DNA of 64,000 nt, from NCBI GenBank assembly GCA_018398805.1, contig JAGFBZ010000857.1:186001-250000 (forward strand), written 5' to 3'. Below the pieces are notes generated by a model. The model was given only the letters and a program-made list of their open reading frames with translations, had not been told where the DNA came from and did not search any database. This document shows positions 1 through 23,592 of this stretch, piece after piece; within the stretch, counting starts at the first letter, position 1, and each line of letters opens with the position of its first letter. Origin of the DNA: Hirundichthys speculiger (Eukaryota; Chordata; Actinopteri; Beloniformes; Exocoetidae). The translations under genes were made by a program, and so were the position numbers.

Positions 1-137
1 AAATAACATGCCTTGTCTGTGTAACCTTTCTTGATGAATCAGATCAAAGAACACAAATCCATGCTAATAGGTCCTGATAAGTGTTTCTGTCTACTTTGAA
101 TGTGTTTTTTTTTGTGCTGTGTGATGCCTGGTATTAC

Positions 138-11860
<11,723 letters not shown>

Positions 11861-13689
11861 TACTAGCTAAAGGCAGCTAGTAATTTACTGGGAAAAAAAA
11901 AGCAAATTACAGACAGAGAATTTTAGTATTAAAGGGGATATTAAGAAAATAGTTTGCCTCTGTTTTGAGGCCACCAAAGTCTTAAAATATGTCATTTCAA
12001 AGCGAGCAGTCTAAATCTGCAGTGTGGTATATTACAGACACAATTATTTAATATGCCCATCTTTGTCTCCATCTGACCTCACGTTTTGCTACATTTGCTG
12101 TATCTCAGGCTACATCCACAATAGTATGTTTTCATTTGAAACCGTCACACTTTTAAAGTTATGTCTGGTAACAACTACTTCAGCAATTTCAGCCATCAAA
12201 ACAGAAACGCTGATCTGCTGCAGACCCCATTTCAGTTGACAAAACCAGAAATATTTGGAAACAGTGACTTTGTTGCACCGATTCGCATCAATTTGTTCTT
12301 CTGGGTCACAACTTATCCTTGATTTGGCAAACTTTTAGCAAACAACCATTACCAGAAGAAAACAGAAACACATAGGAGGTAAGAGATACTGCCATGATTC
12401 TTCTTTTGACCTGTGATACCAAAAATCTTGCAGCGTATACGGGTCGGTCACCTCAGCCATGATGTGCACTGTAGACGTGTGAAATAGTTCAATCACTGCT
12501 GATGTGTGATTTAACTCATTTTCACACCAACAGCGGGGTGCACAACATGTTTGAGCTTCAGAGGCCGGCGTAGTCTGCAGGAGTACGTAAACAAGACAAA
12601 AGAAAGTAACGCTAGCAGTCGTGGACGAACGACTTCAACTCTGGCTCAAAATCAGGTCATACTTTAACATCTAAATTCAATCATTTAATAGTGTTTTTGC
12701 TCTTTTGAAAATGTTTCATTTGGATAGGAACTACTTTTCCTTCCACTTACACACTTGGTTTTGAACAGCAGCTGTGATGAGGCACAAAGAAGCAACTGTC
12801 ATCAATATCACAATATAAATGCAGCATGGCGTGGAGTTATTTTGATACAGTAAACAGTAATGATCAGAAATTTGGTATATGTAACAAAAGAGCTAGACAT
12901 TGTGACAACACCATAAATCTCATGAAAGCCTTGAGAGAAAAACGACTAGTTTTAAAGAGAGGGAGAGAATTAGAGCAAATCTTTAAGTTTCTCTGGGGTC
13001 ACTTGCCAATTAACAGTTCAGAAGATGTGTTTGAATGTTGAGGAATAAACTGTTTTATCTGTTTTTCAAAAACAGAAAAGCAAAATATAGATTAGTGATT
13101 TTCTTCAGACCTGGTAATATTTCAAAGCAAACTTTTATGTACATTTTAGATGCAACTTCGACATTAAAATTACAAGTGACCTATGTTCGTGTGTACACAT
13201 CAAGACTTGTAAAAATACCAGTCCTAATGGTATGTAATCCTAATGCCATCACAATACTAGCCCTGGTATCACTTTGTCAGAACGAAACAAAGTGACTGCT
13301 ATCGACCATCAATGTACCTGAGAAGTAGGTGTGGAGTAAAGATGCCCCACCGCCCAAAAAATAGATGCTTTGAGCAAATGTTTTAAGTTAAGGTTGAATG
13401 GGGTGCTTTTGAAGTAAATCTTTGGAATAAACACCTTATCTCTCATATCTAATTAAGACCTCAAATTGGATTAACCTTCTATTTTTAAGGTCATAACACG
13501 TCTCCTTTAAAGTTTAATTATTGCAAAGCAGTACAAGGATGTAGCATTGGACTTCAAAACATATTCAGACGTTATAACAGTCGAAAGTAACGCATTTACC
13601 AAATCAAATCTCTGACTATCGTGGTAAAAACCCAATTATTATTCTCTTACATTACTTTAGAGCTATCAAATACGTTTAAACAGTTCAGC
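11861..13689 (-). other. 5'UTR/intron region upstream of the map3k7 ATG
   Basis: Non-coding. The first ~30 bases upstream of the ATG are probably 5'UTR. The rest is AT-rich with short ORFs in all frames and no recognised repeat. Confidence 0.55.
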
Positions 13690-14085
13690 GTTTCCCCCGT
13701 CAGCAATGCAACAAACCGAACGGCTAGCCGGCGGAGCTAACATTAGCCGCGCTGAAAATAAACTAACAACTCAAAGCCCGGAGAGCTCAAAAGCGAATCT
13801 CTCCATAGCTACAGTTATATTACGGGCTCTGTCGCATAACGGTTGTCCATTTGCGGACAACAGTTCCACACACACCGCATTACACGCAGTTTAAAGCGGG
13901 ATGCTTAGCCCGGGCCTACCGCGCAGGCTGCCTGGCCTAGCTGCTAACGATGCTAACTACCGGGACATGTTAAACAATCCAACCGTTCCTCGTCGATGTT
14001 GTCACCAGCGCCGGAGTCGTGGACATGGGGGTATCTTCTACGATTTGTGAGCAGAAGACGGAGGAACAACGCCCATTTTTTGTAA
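13690..14085 (-). promoter_or_regulatory. Candidate map3k7 promoter / 5'UTR region
   Basis: CpG-richer than its surroundings, with repeated GCTAAC/TTAGC words typical of fish first exons, about 1.8-2.2 kb upstream of the map3k7 start codon. A CCCAG acceptor-like site just 5' of the ATG exon suggests a spliced untranslated first exon here. I see no unambiguous donor (weak candidates CCCGGTAGTT and GCGGTAGGC) and no TATA box. Placement is inference. Confidence 0.4.
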
Positions 14086-14585
14086 ACGTCTCTCCTAATC
14101 CCCTGGACAGACAGGCATAACTTTTTTTTTTTTTTTTACAACTCGATTAGCTGCTTTGCTAGGACTGTTATTCCTCGCAGAAGCAAAGCAGCTCCATCAG
14201 GAAGTGTGTGCACATTGCAATGTTGTCCCCTAAACACTGAAACTGAGCTGCTTTCACAGCTCTTTAAAGTCATTTTCTCTGGCGTAGAAAATAAATACAG
14301 CTATTTTCTTGTCTCCTCACCACTTCACATGAACTGAATAGCTTTTACTGATAAAAAGTGTTCCAACATAGTCATGAAGCATTAAGATATTATTGACATT
14401 ATCATTTGATTTATTCACCATTTAGTCTTACAAAAACAATGCAATGACCCCAAAGCGGAAATCAATTTAAAATCCAAATATTTTAAATATCCATTTATTC
14501 CAAAACCCAGAGAAATTCAAAAAGTCTGAACCAGACCCCTGAACCACCTCAACTGATGGCTCTTGTCTTGACGTCTCTTTGAACC
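14086..14585. other. Intergenic, nothing recognised
   Basis: A poly-T tract near 14121-14137 and AT-rich sequence; no gene or known repeat seen. Confidence 0.6.
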
Positions 14586-14589
14586 TTAA

Positions 14590-14984
14590 AGGTGGGGTGG
14601 GTGTTGTTTTTTTGCAACACTTTTTACAATATTGCCTGAAAACCTTTTCACATTTCCATTGCACCCACTGAAATAAAATGTTTGCAAAAAAAACTAAACA
14701 TTTTGGTCCAGTCTAGAAGGTGTAATCAGAGAAAAACTCTGACCAATCAAAAAAGTGATCATCACTATTTTGATTGGCTGCCTAATACGTCCATCAAATA
14801 TCACCCCTCCCTCCCTCCCTCCCTATGGTTCATGCAGTCGTGAATCATGTGAAGGCGTGGTTTCGAGGGGTGAGCTGAAGAGGAGGAGGCGGAGCCTTTG
14901 GGAGGAGGGAGGGAGTGTATATTTTCAAAATCTCACTTGAGTTGGATTGTTGGAACCGTTTTTCAAACAACACCTACTCCACCT
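14590..14984. mobile_element. TTAA-flanked MITE (AGGTGGGGTGGGTGTT ends)
   Basis: 395 bp with inverted ends AGGTGGGGTGGGTGTTGTTT and AAACAACACCTACTCCACCT, flanked by TTAA (14586-14589, 14985-14988). Contains a CCCT tract and a GAGGAGGCGGAGCC stretch. No coding. Target choice suggests Kolobok or piggyBac. Confidence 0.75.
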
Positions 14985-14999
14985 TTAATGTGGTGGAGG

Positions 15000-15310
15000 G
15001 GTTTGTGTGTCAGATGTTGTTTGGGCATTTGACCCAGGTAGGGTCTCCCAAGACAAACTGGCCCTGATGTGAGTCCAAGTGACCTTTATGTAACGTGTGC
15101 TGTCCCTCGTCCGGACTAGGGTTACTGGGGCCCCACCCTGCTGCCAGGCAGGGGAAGGGGCTCGTTGAGGAGCACCTGGTGGCTGGGCCCTCACCTGTGA
15201 GGTCTGGCTGGGCTCAGCCCGAACCAGCTACATGGATTTGCCCTCCTGAGATCTCGCCACCTGTTGGAGGGTCCATACTGGCCGGGTACCCGTGTGTATT
15301 AGGTTGTGGT
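15000..15310 (+). repeat. GC-rich dispersed repeat, LINE 5'-region-like
   Basis: GC-rich block with GGGGCCCCACCCTG, CACCTGGTGGCTGGGCC and GGGTACCCG words resembling the untranslated 5' part of fish LINEs. Assigned from memory of such sequences; only one copy here. Confidence 0.35.
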
Positions 15311-15795
15311 TAAAACTGGTTCTTGGAACATGGATCATCACATTTCTCTTGTTCCACATAAAAATGTGAGACTCTGCTCTTACTTAATTGCGTTGCATTG
15401 TTTCTATTGTTTTTTTTATCATTGTAAATGTTATGTATTGTTGTAAGTATTATTTTGATTGGTTTAGTTTTATCTATGTTCTTTTTTTGACTGTTTATGT
15501 CCAGCACTTTATTCAGCTTTAGTTCTGTTATGTTTGCTGTTGTATTAAATAAAATTTAATTTAATATAATTCACATGAACCGTGAATTAAGAATATTTTG
15601 ACAAATCTGTTTTAGTATTTTCATTTTTGTTGCCCTGCCCTTCAACTCAACTGAATAAAACAACAGCTGCGAGTAAAAAGTATTCTTTAGGTTACTCCAT
15701 TTTCATTCAGGCCATGTACATAAGCAGTTTAATTAACCTTTTAATTGGACCCCTTTCTTTGTCCCAGTGTACATGGACATGAAGTGTATGTCACA

Positions 15796-16157
15796 TAGGG
15801 GTGTGAAAAAAAAATTGATTTGGCAATATATCACGATTTTCTGCCGCCCAATATAATATCGATTTTTCAGCTCCTAATATCAATTTTTTTAGGAAAATAC
15901 TTAAATGTGCAAAAACACTAATAATAAACAATAAATAGGATGTTTTGAAACAAAGAGTTTTGACTTAGTTTCTCCTCTGAATGATCAATATCATCTGATG
16001 AACATATACAGCAACTTGATATCTCATTTCTACTTTTAATTTTGATGTTAACTGGGTAGAATATTGCAATATATCGCGATATTGTGATAATATTGTATCG
16101 TGGCCGAAGTATCATGATACATATCGTATTGCGAGGTCCTTGCCAATACTCACCCCG
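15796..16157. mobile_element. hAT-type MITE, TAGGGGTGTGA family, copy 2
   Basis: Starts TAGGGGTGTGAAAAAAAAAT and ends GCCAATACTCACCCCG (last bases diverged). Same internal core as copies 1, 3 and 4. Target duplication not recognisable. Confidence 0.8.
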
Positions 16158-17264
16158 CTTTCAGCTTGTTAGCACCGTGCGTCTCTGACTGACCTATTAC
16201 ACCATGCACCTCCACTGCCGTTAAATCTTTGATTTAGCTGGTGGCAGAAAACTGAGCTGGACCCACTTAAAGCTCTGCACATTTCGAACATTCTGTACAT
16301 TTTAGTTTTTTTTTCTTTGTTCTGTATCGCTCTGAATTGTCTTTCAGAGCAGTCCTTCTGGGCCAAAGCCCGGGGCAATAACTGTGGAGCATGTGCCAAG
16401 TCCCGCTGAACGTTTACGTGCAGGGACTAGTTGAGCTTCAACCACATTCTCTGGGCGTGTTTGTCCAAGTGTGAGAAATGTTGTCTGGTTCGATTTCAGT
16501 CTGCCTAAGATGATACATGCGTTTAAGAATTTACATGTCAGTCACAATAATGCTCTTTTTCTCCTCATAGTATGTGCCTTTACATCAGTATTGACTACTT
16601 TTATTTTGGATGCATAGATACTTCTACAGAGCTTTTGCCCATAGTTCTACATCTGCAAACATACATTAAAATACTTTAATACTTTGACAGTACATTTAAT
16701 CTAACTTGGATTACGATATAATTGAATTCTGAGTTCAGGAAAAAAGTAACACTTTTCGACATTCTCCCTCGCCAGACCCTCCCGGGTCAGAACAGTAACA
16801 CTTACGTAACATCAGAATCCCATTTATGAGTGAAGATACCATATAAACACAGCAGTTGATGAATGCTAATTACATGACCCTCACACAAGGAGTAATAAAG
16901 CAAGTTCCCAATGGAAGGTTTCCAAACCACCAGGCAAGCACAACTCATGCTAATAAGCATGAACTAATTTGTTGTGATATTGAACAGAGGGCCGTTAATA
17001 GCAGGAGCCATCCCTCACCTCTGAAATAATTATTCTAATCGCTCATTTCAGAGGTGATTAAAATGCCTTCACCTGGCAGTTTTTCTGGGACGAGCTGCAC
17101 CGACATATGGTCTGGGACCGGCGGTCAACAAGAAGTTGCATGTTTGTTTGGTTTCGGCGGCCAAATTTACAGCTGAAATTCAGACTTGAAGGCCCGCTCT
17201 CCTCCTGGTCGTGACATTTTTGCTGTCTGGGAAAGTTTTCTGCTGCCATCTGGCATCATCATCC
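16158..17264. other. Intergenic, no gene recognised
   Basis: No repeat family recognised. It holds a 13-bp inverted repeat at 17015-17057 listed as a finding. Confidence 0.6.
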
Positions 17265-17462
17265 GGCGAAGGCTGGAGTCTGTCCAAGCTGTTACAGAGA
17301 GGGAAATGGTACACCCCGGACGGGTCGCCCGGTCCATCACAGGGCCACGCAGAGAAAAATGAGACACACCCAGCGCACCAGAAATGACTCCTACAGGCAA
17401 CTCAGAATTATCAGTCAACCTAATGTGCATTTTTATGGCCAGTGGGAGGAAACTGGATCACA
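17265..17462 (+). repeat. Dispersed (CCAT)-family repeat, diverged copy
   Basis: GGCTGGAGTCTGTCCAAGCT... GGTCCATCACAGGGCCACGC... CAACCTAATGTGCAT follows the same order as the copy at 46146-46455 but is more diverged and lacks the CCAT head. Confidence 0.6.
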
Positions 17463-17499
17463 CGTCAGCCAGCTTTTTATGGTGTTTTCTTCCACTGAA

Positions 17500-17665
17500 A
17501 GTAGATACAGTTACGTGAAAAAGAAAGTACACCCTCTGTCACTTTTATATACATACATAACATAAAAAGATAAAAAATCACTTGGTCCTGTCTGGATTTT
17601 TACAACCTCAGATGAACAACAACAGATGGCAAATTTCATCATGTCAATATTTAATTAAAGGAGAC
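17500..17665. mobile_element. Tc1-like transposon end fragment
   Basis: GAAAAAGAAAGTACACCCTC ... ACAACCTCAGATGAACAACA resembles the terminal region of a widespread fish/frog Tc1-like family. No transposase coding nearby. Recognised from memory, so moderate confidence only. Confidence 0.4.
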
Positions 17666-17929
17666 ATGCCCTTTTATCGAACACACAATTTCCTTAAGTA
17701 TTGATTAAATACACGAGACATGCTTTGGTCAAAGGTATAGTGAAACAGAACGGCCTTCAACCACGCCTGGACCGCCCCGTTCATGGCAGCTGGTTTTACT
17801 GGGTTGAGCCAGAACCCCACCCTCCTGCTCTGTGCTGTGTGCCTCTTTTGGAATCAGTATTACAGCCTTGTGCTCCTCACTCCTGAGGTTCAGCGAACGC
17901 AGCGTGTCCTGAGGAGATAAAAAAGAGAG

Positions 17930-18840
17930 GAGGGTTCACCTCTTTTGGTCATGCGCTAAACTTAAGAAATTCTGGGAGGAGATATTTCAGTGGTACAGTG
18001 TTTTACTAGCAAAGTGAGAGATCCCTGATTGTAATTCTGCAATTCTGGGCTGTTCTGAAAATTGCTCGCAACTTCCATATGAGAGTCAGTTGGCTCTCAT
18101 GTTTGGCGTGGTGATAGCCAAGAGGGTTATATTAAGGGAATGGAAGTCTTCATCCCCTCCTTGTTATAAAAGATGGCTCAATGATATGATTTCCTGTCTA
18201 CATCTGGAGGAGATAAGATATTCTTTGTCTAACTCAAATTTGAAATTTGTAAAGATTTGGGGGCCCTTCGTGGATCACATCAGGCAACGGGGCGCCTAAG
18301 TTGTACACCTTACTCTATGAGCTCTACATTTTTGTTGGCAGAGTACTATTAAGGTCCATTTCTCATGTTTTAACTGTCTAAATTTAAAGGACCTTAAGTG
18401 TGTTCCTGCTTATCTGTTGTTGGTCCTGGTGGTAGAATCTGGTTTCCTGTGGCTACCTGCCTTTGCTGGATTTTTTTGTAGCATTAGCATTGGGTTATAC
18501 CTGCACTGTCTATTTAAGTATGCATGTACAATATATGGTGTATAATGTATTATATTCTGTATACACTGGCCTTTTGTTCGGGTTGGGGTACGGACACTGT
18601 GTCTCGTTTTCTTTTTTTTTGTTGTTGTTGTTTTTTCCTGTTGTTTTTGTATTTTGTATAAATCTAAAAACCTGTGTGTTGACACAATGCCAAAGAGGAA
18701 AGACATCATTGCATGGTATTTAATGGAAGGTCTGTTGTCCGTAAAAAAACAAGAAAGGAAAATTAGACTGCAAACCACTGAGAAGCATGTACATCTAGCC
18801 TTTGTTGTGGTTTCAAATTTGAAATAAAACATCTCTTAGT
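17930..18840 (+). mobile_element. L1/Tx1-like LINE, 3' end with remnant ORF2 C-terminus
   Basis: Plus-strand reading contains RGGFTSFGHALNL, and the open stretch 18090-18299 reads AKRVILREWKSSSPPCYKRW, LNDMISCLHLEEIRYSLS, KIWGPFVDHI, the typical C-terminal layout of L1/Tx1 ORF2 (ILLKWK...P..W...LEKIR...W.PF). An AT-rich tail follows to an AATAAA-containing end near 18825. Stops and frameshifts upstream show it is dead and 5'-truncated. Confidence 0.65.
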
Positions 18841-20275
18841 TCTCATCTCTTATAAGAACTGCATGATCAATTTAGTGTTGCGTTTTCTTTACTTTCCCAA
18901 AGAGTGTGGTTAACTGAAAGAAAGAAAACATTTAAAAGGAATACACACATTTAAATTGTAAATTATTACCACTCTAATATGAATACATCCATGGTAAGAA
19001 TGGTAAATTGTAGGCGATTCAAATGAGTCTATAATCATCTCTGTGTGAACACATTATTGCAGATTAGTTTTTTTTATTTAAAAAAAAAAACCTTAATTAA
19101 AAAGTAAACTCTGCAAGTCACAGAGGAGGCTTTCCACGAGTATATCCATTAAAGTTATGATCATGAAGGGAGGGTTGTGTTTTGTGGTTAAGATGAGTTA
19201 ATTTCCCGGGAGGACTAACACATTTCAAGGATCGTACCTGAGCCCGTCTAGGAATTGAACCAAGGATCTCCCGAAATGAGAAGACCGACGAGCCTCGAGA
19301 ACAAGCAGGTTCCCTACAGTTTCAGATTAAGCTGAAAAAGGGTTTGCTAAGCATTTAGGTCATTTCTGGATGAAACAAATCCTTCTGAAATCGCTCTGTT
19401 TCACGGTGCCTTTCCACTTCTGGATCTTCCACAACAAATCGCTTCAAAAATGTTCCTTCTGTTTCTCATCATTTCATTCTAATCTTTTTAATTTTGTGGA
19501 GAGATGCTGTCATTTATAACCAAATCAAGATTGTTTTCACATATACTCTCCAGTCCTTGCGTCATCCTCTATAATTAAAAGAACTGGTCTCTTTGAGCCA
19601 CTGGTACTGCCACCAGGTTAGCTGAGGCTTGTAGAGTTTAACCCGTGTTACGTGACATGGAGCAGTCACCTGACCTCCTTCGCACCATTGCATCCTTGGA
19701 GCCTGTGGTTTGACCTGCAGCTGAGGTTCAGTGGCACACATACTAATGTCACCACGAGCACGAGAGGTTTGCTTAAACCTGCACGTATGTTTCAATGCAG
19801 CACGGCAGCACGGGGGCCGGGAACGGCGGGGGTTGAAACCCAGAAGCTGTTCACACGGTTGACAGCAAATCTACTTACGCACAGTCTGCAGTGCTTCCTG
19901 CACCTTCAAGCGTTTGGAAAGGCATGCCCGGAGCTGTGCAGGCATCATCTCCCTACCAGAAGGTTTTTAGTCATTGCACAGCTGTGACAAATTAATCAAA
20001 TCTCAACGTATCAGCGATGTCTCCTCACCTGACGTTGTGTGTCACGTTGTGTCTCACATTTCTGTTCTGGATCATCAGTCTGTACGAAACTAAGCCTGCA
20101 GTTAATGTTGTTATGGTTATAAAATGATGCAAAAGTTGGGTATTTGATCATTTTGTGTCGACATAAAGTGATATTTAGAACTCTCCTCACCTTGACAGAA
20201 TCTCAGTTTGGTTTTTTGTGGAACATTTTTTTCAAAAGATGTCTCCGATGCCACATTAGTCAAAATAGCCTATAT
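18841..20275. other. Intergenic, no gene recognised
   Basis: AT-rich start, then mixed sequence. ORFs (e.g. 19652-19987) show no domain. A tRNA B-box-like GGTTCAATTCC occurs on the minus strand near 19252 without a convincing tRNA fold. Confidence 0.55.
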
Positions 20276-20886
20276 CACATGTGTCAAACACAAGGCCCGC
20301 GGGCCAAATGTGGCCCGCCACATCATTTTATGTGGCCCTCGAGCGCTTGTGCACTATTGGCTTAAATTTTAAACTGATATTTTACGACTTAAAATAAGCT
20401 TACACCGCTTTAAAGCGCATATTGACAATAAACTACATCTCCCATAATGCATTTCATCATTACCCACAACGATAACAGTATATCACCATGAGCAAGAACT
20501 CAAGATGATTTTCAGAACTGATTGAGTTGAGAAAAACCTCTACAAACTAGTCCCAACATGTCAAAGAAAAGAAAAATTGATGCACAAGGAAGACAGTTTC
20601 ATCAACAACGAGAAAACTAATACAAGTTTGTACCTCAAGGTGAAAAAACAGCATGTCTTTTGTGTTATGAGGCGGTGTCAGTCGTTAAAGAGTTTAATTT
20701 ACGTCGGCATTTGGACAGAAAACATGGAAATAAATACAGAATCTGTTATTTAACAATATAATAAGGTGTAGTTAAATTTATTTTGATTTTCATTGCATTT
20801 TGTCACACTCATGCTGTCAGTCTGGCCCTTGGAGGGCAACCATGATGCTGATGTGGCCCTCAGTGAAAATGAGTCTGACTCCCCTG
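20276..20886 (+). mobile_element. Zinc-finger hAT family, deleted copy 1
   Basis: 611 bp. Ends CACATGTGTCAAACACAAGG and, reversed, CAGGGGAGTCAGACTC; flanks GCCTATAT (20268-20275) and ACCTATAT (20887-20894) match 7/8. From 20558 it encodes a broken transposase N-terminus starting MSKKRKIDAQGRQFHQQ (one in-frame stop), then GEKTACLLCYEAVSVVKEF and NLRRHLDRKHGNKY, a C2H2/BED-like finger (C..C...H....H). The catalytic part is deleted. Confidence 0.82.
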
Positions 20887-20894
20887 ACCTATAT

Positions 20895-22405
20895 GGTTTG
20901 TTCATCCAGTCTCAGCTACTATAATTCCCATTTCTGATGTCTTCAGCTCCTGTTTTGAGGCTCATATGAATGCAAAATTTTGAACTTTGTCAGCCGTCGC
21001 TCTTGCGTTGCCTCTCTGGCAGCACATTAACTCAGAGTTAAATTCCTGTCAGCTGTGATGTTCAGAAACATACTTGCAGCATGGACTGGCTGCAACTCCG
21101 TCCCAGCTTTCCCAGAGGCTCATCTAATCCAGACACATGTTTTGGCTCTAATTGTAGATTGTCAATTTAGGATCTGAGGCTGCGCACAAGAACCAGCCCC
21201 AAACCTGTTCTTTGAACCTTGCATTTGTGTCGTTTGGACACTGCTGGACAGTTTGGGACGTCTGCTCTGTAAAGGACTCATGTCTGGTGCACAATAGGAA
21301 TCAATGTTTTATGTGTCGTCACGACCACAGGGTGCTGCTGTTGTACTTCACACAGCCAGCCTCTCCTCCTCACCAGCCGGATAGTGATAAGTCACAGTCC
21401 CCCCCCCCCCTTTCTTCCACTTATATAAGACCCGTATATTTCATTTGTGTGCATGCCACGATACGAGGAAATTTCTCGCAATTAGTTTGCTTCAATTCAT
21501 ATTCTTATGTCAGCATCAGCACTCTCCTGCGCAGGAAATAATGTGTTTCCTCTCCGAAGTCATGTGATTGATTATAGTTCACTTGTGCGGCTGATGAACA
21601 TTTGTCTTGTGTTTATGGCATTCAAGCACCACAAGTGCTGAACCTTGGCATTATGGAAATCTTTGTCCCTGAAAGAAAACAAAACAAAAAAAAAACCTAA
21701 CTTAGATTGTTTAATCAGTGAAGGGGGAAAGACTACTCTTCCAAATATACACCCTGGTTCTCTGAAAGCTGAGTGAAGTATCTAACTCCTGGCCTAACCA
21801 GTCAGAGAAGCTCCACCACCACCAAATGTATCAAGAAACAGACGAATCTCAACCCCGGCAAGGGGACACCCCCTTTACCTGCGATAAGTGCCGGCTGCCT
21901 GCATGCTTCAGCATCCAGTAGGTCCATTTCTTCCTCAAACCCATGCAAGCAGGGCAGTGTGATGATGTTCTTCACTCAGGAGCTAGAGGCTTTGAAAGGA
22001 GGCCCAGGACACAAAGACCTGGTTATGTTCAGGAGACTCCAAGTCCAAATGTATACATATGGCTCATACGGGAAAGAGAAAATTCAACTTCCACCTACTG
22101 TCAACAGTAAATGGTGGGGTGAGGAAGAAACAGTAGCTCTGAACATTACCGTCCTCTAGTCTGGAGGAAACTAAGTATGCGTGCAACAGAGCAGTCAACT
22201 TACATCGTCTTTTTGCCAGAAACAGGACACATTGACACACAGCGTCTCTGAATCAATGGACCCAGTGGGCTCAAAAACCAGACCTGGAGGTGACTCTGCT
22301 AGGACTGGCATGCTTCCTTCATAAACCTCAGAAGAATGCTAACCAACTGGTGCATCAACGCAGCCACCATGGCAGGCTGTCACCATCACAATCAGAGACA
22401 CACAC
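20895..22405. other. Intergenic, no gene recognised
   Basis: Includes a C10 tract near 21400 and ORFs 21212-21541 and 21773-22159 that show no recognisable domain or repeat homology. Confidence 0.5.
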
Positions 22406-22409
22406 TCTG

Positions 22410-22762
22410 GTTCAATTCAATTTTATTTTATTTGTATAGTGTCTGTTACAATGTCAATTGTCTCTAGGTGCATTACAGAGACCCAGATCATGACCCCCGA
22501 GCAAATATCATTAACTAGAAATATAATATTAAATCCTAAACAAGGATAATGGCAGGTAAAAAAAACTCCCACAGAGGGAGAAAAAAACCTTTAAGCCAAA
22601 CAGTGGCAAGAAAAAACTCCACTTTAAGAGGAAGAAACCTTGATCAGGACCTGGATCATATGGAGGACCTTCCTGATGAAGACCAGCTGGATAAAGAAAG
22701 AAAAACAGAGGAGAGACAGGACAGAGAGAGGATGGAGGACAGAGAGAGGAGAACACACAAAT
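22410..22762 (+). repeat. Dispersed repeat (TTTAAGCCAAACAGTG family), copy 1
   Basis: Starts TTCAATTCAATTTTATTTTA and contains CTTTAAGCCAAACAGTGGCA, ACTTTAAGAGGAAGAAACC and a GACAGAGAGAGGATGGAGGA tail. A second copy lies at 40606-41010 in the same order. Family not assigned. It ends next to the left-truncated hAT at 22778. Confidence 0.7.
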
Positions 22763-22777
22763 GACTGAATGAAATGA

Positions 22778-23592
22778 CTACACAAGGCCCACGGGCCAGA
22801 TGTGGTCCGCCACGTCATTTTATGTGGCCCTCGAGAGCTTGTGCACTTTTGGCTTAAATTTTAAATCAATATTTTAAGACTTAAAATAAGTTTACACCGC
22901 TTTTACGCGCATATTGACAATAAACTACATCTCCCATAATGCATTTCGTCGTTACCCACAACGATAGCAGTATATGACAGAGAGCAAGAACTCAAGATGA
23001 TTTTCAGAACTGATGAACTTAAGAAAAACCTTTACAAACTAACCCCAATATGTCCAGGAAAATAAAATTTGATTCACAAGAATGACAGTTTCATCAACGA
23101 CGGGAAAGCGAATACAAGTTTGTATCTCAAGGTGAAAAAACAGTAAGTCTTTTGGCATCTATGAGGCGGTGTCAGTCATGAAAGAGTATAATCTACGTCT
23201 GCATTTTGACAGAAAACACGGAGCTAAGTATGCTAAATTTAGCCCACAGGAAAAACAAAGAATCGTTTCTGCTTCTGAAACCAAGGTAACGGATACTCTC
23301 AGTGATGTTTACAGAGTCTGTTACCATGGCAATGGACTCTGTAATCATCACTTGTGCAAGAGCAGGTTGACAACCCCAAACCCTGAGTTTAATGAGTTAA
23401 ATATTTTGAAATTTATATACATATTACATACATATTAGATACAGAAACCATTATTTAACAATATAATAAGGTGTAATTTAATTTATTTTGATTTAAATTG
23501 CATTTTGTTACATTCATGCTGTCGAATCTGGCCCTTGGAGGGCCACCATGATGCTGATGTGGCCCTCAGTGAAAATGAGTCTGACACCCCTG
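22778..23592 (+). mobile_element. Zinc-finger hAT family, copy 2 (left end truncated)
   Basis: Begins inside the inverted end (CTACACAAGGCCCACGGGCC) and finishes GTCTGACACCCCTG at 23592. The finger region at 23169-23300 reads VSVMKEYNLRLHFDRKHG then AKYAKFSPQEKQRIVSASE, a little longer than in copy 1. Frames are broken and the catalytic domain is absent. Confidence 0.78.

Noticed and set aside
12335..12460. 41-codon minus ORF beginning MAEVTDPYTLQDFW
   Set aside because: Looks protein-like at first but ends quickly, has no splice support and no family I recognise; upstream of map3k7 in likely 5'UTR/intron.
18410..18832. 140-codon minus ORF
   Set aside because: Antisense to the A/T-rich 3' tail of an L1-like LINE, low complexity.
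19240..19310. Possible tRNA on the minus strand (GGTTCAATTCC box)
   Set aside because: Only the B box fits; no A box at proper distance and no acceptor pairing.
21773..22159. 128-codon plus ORF
   Set aside because: No domain, no Kozak or splice context, biased composition; cannot be told from chance.
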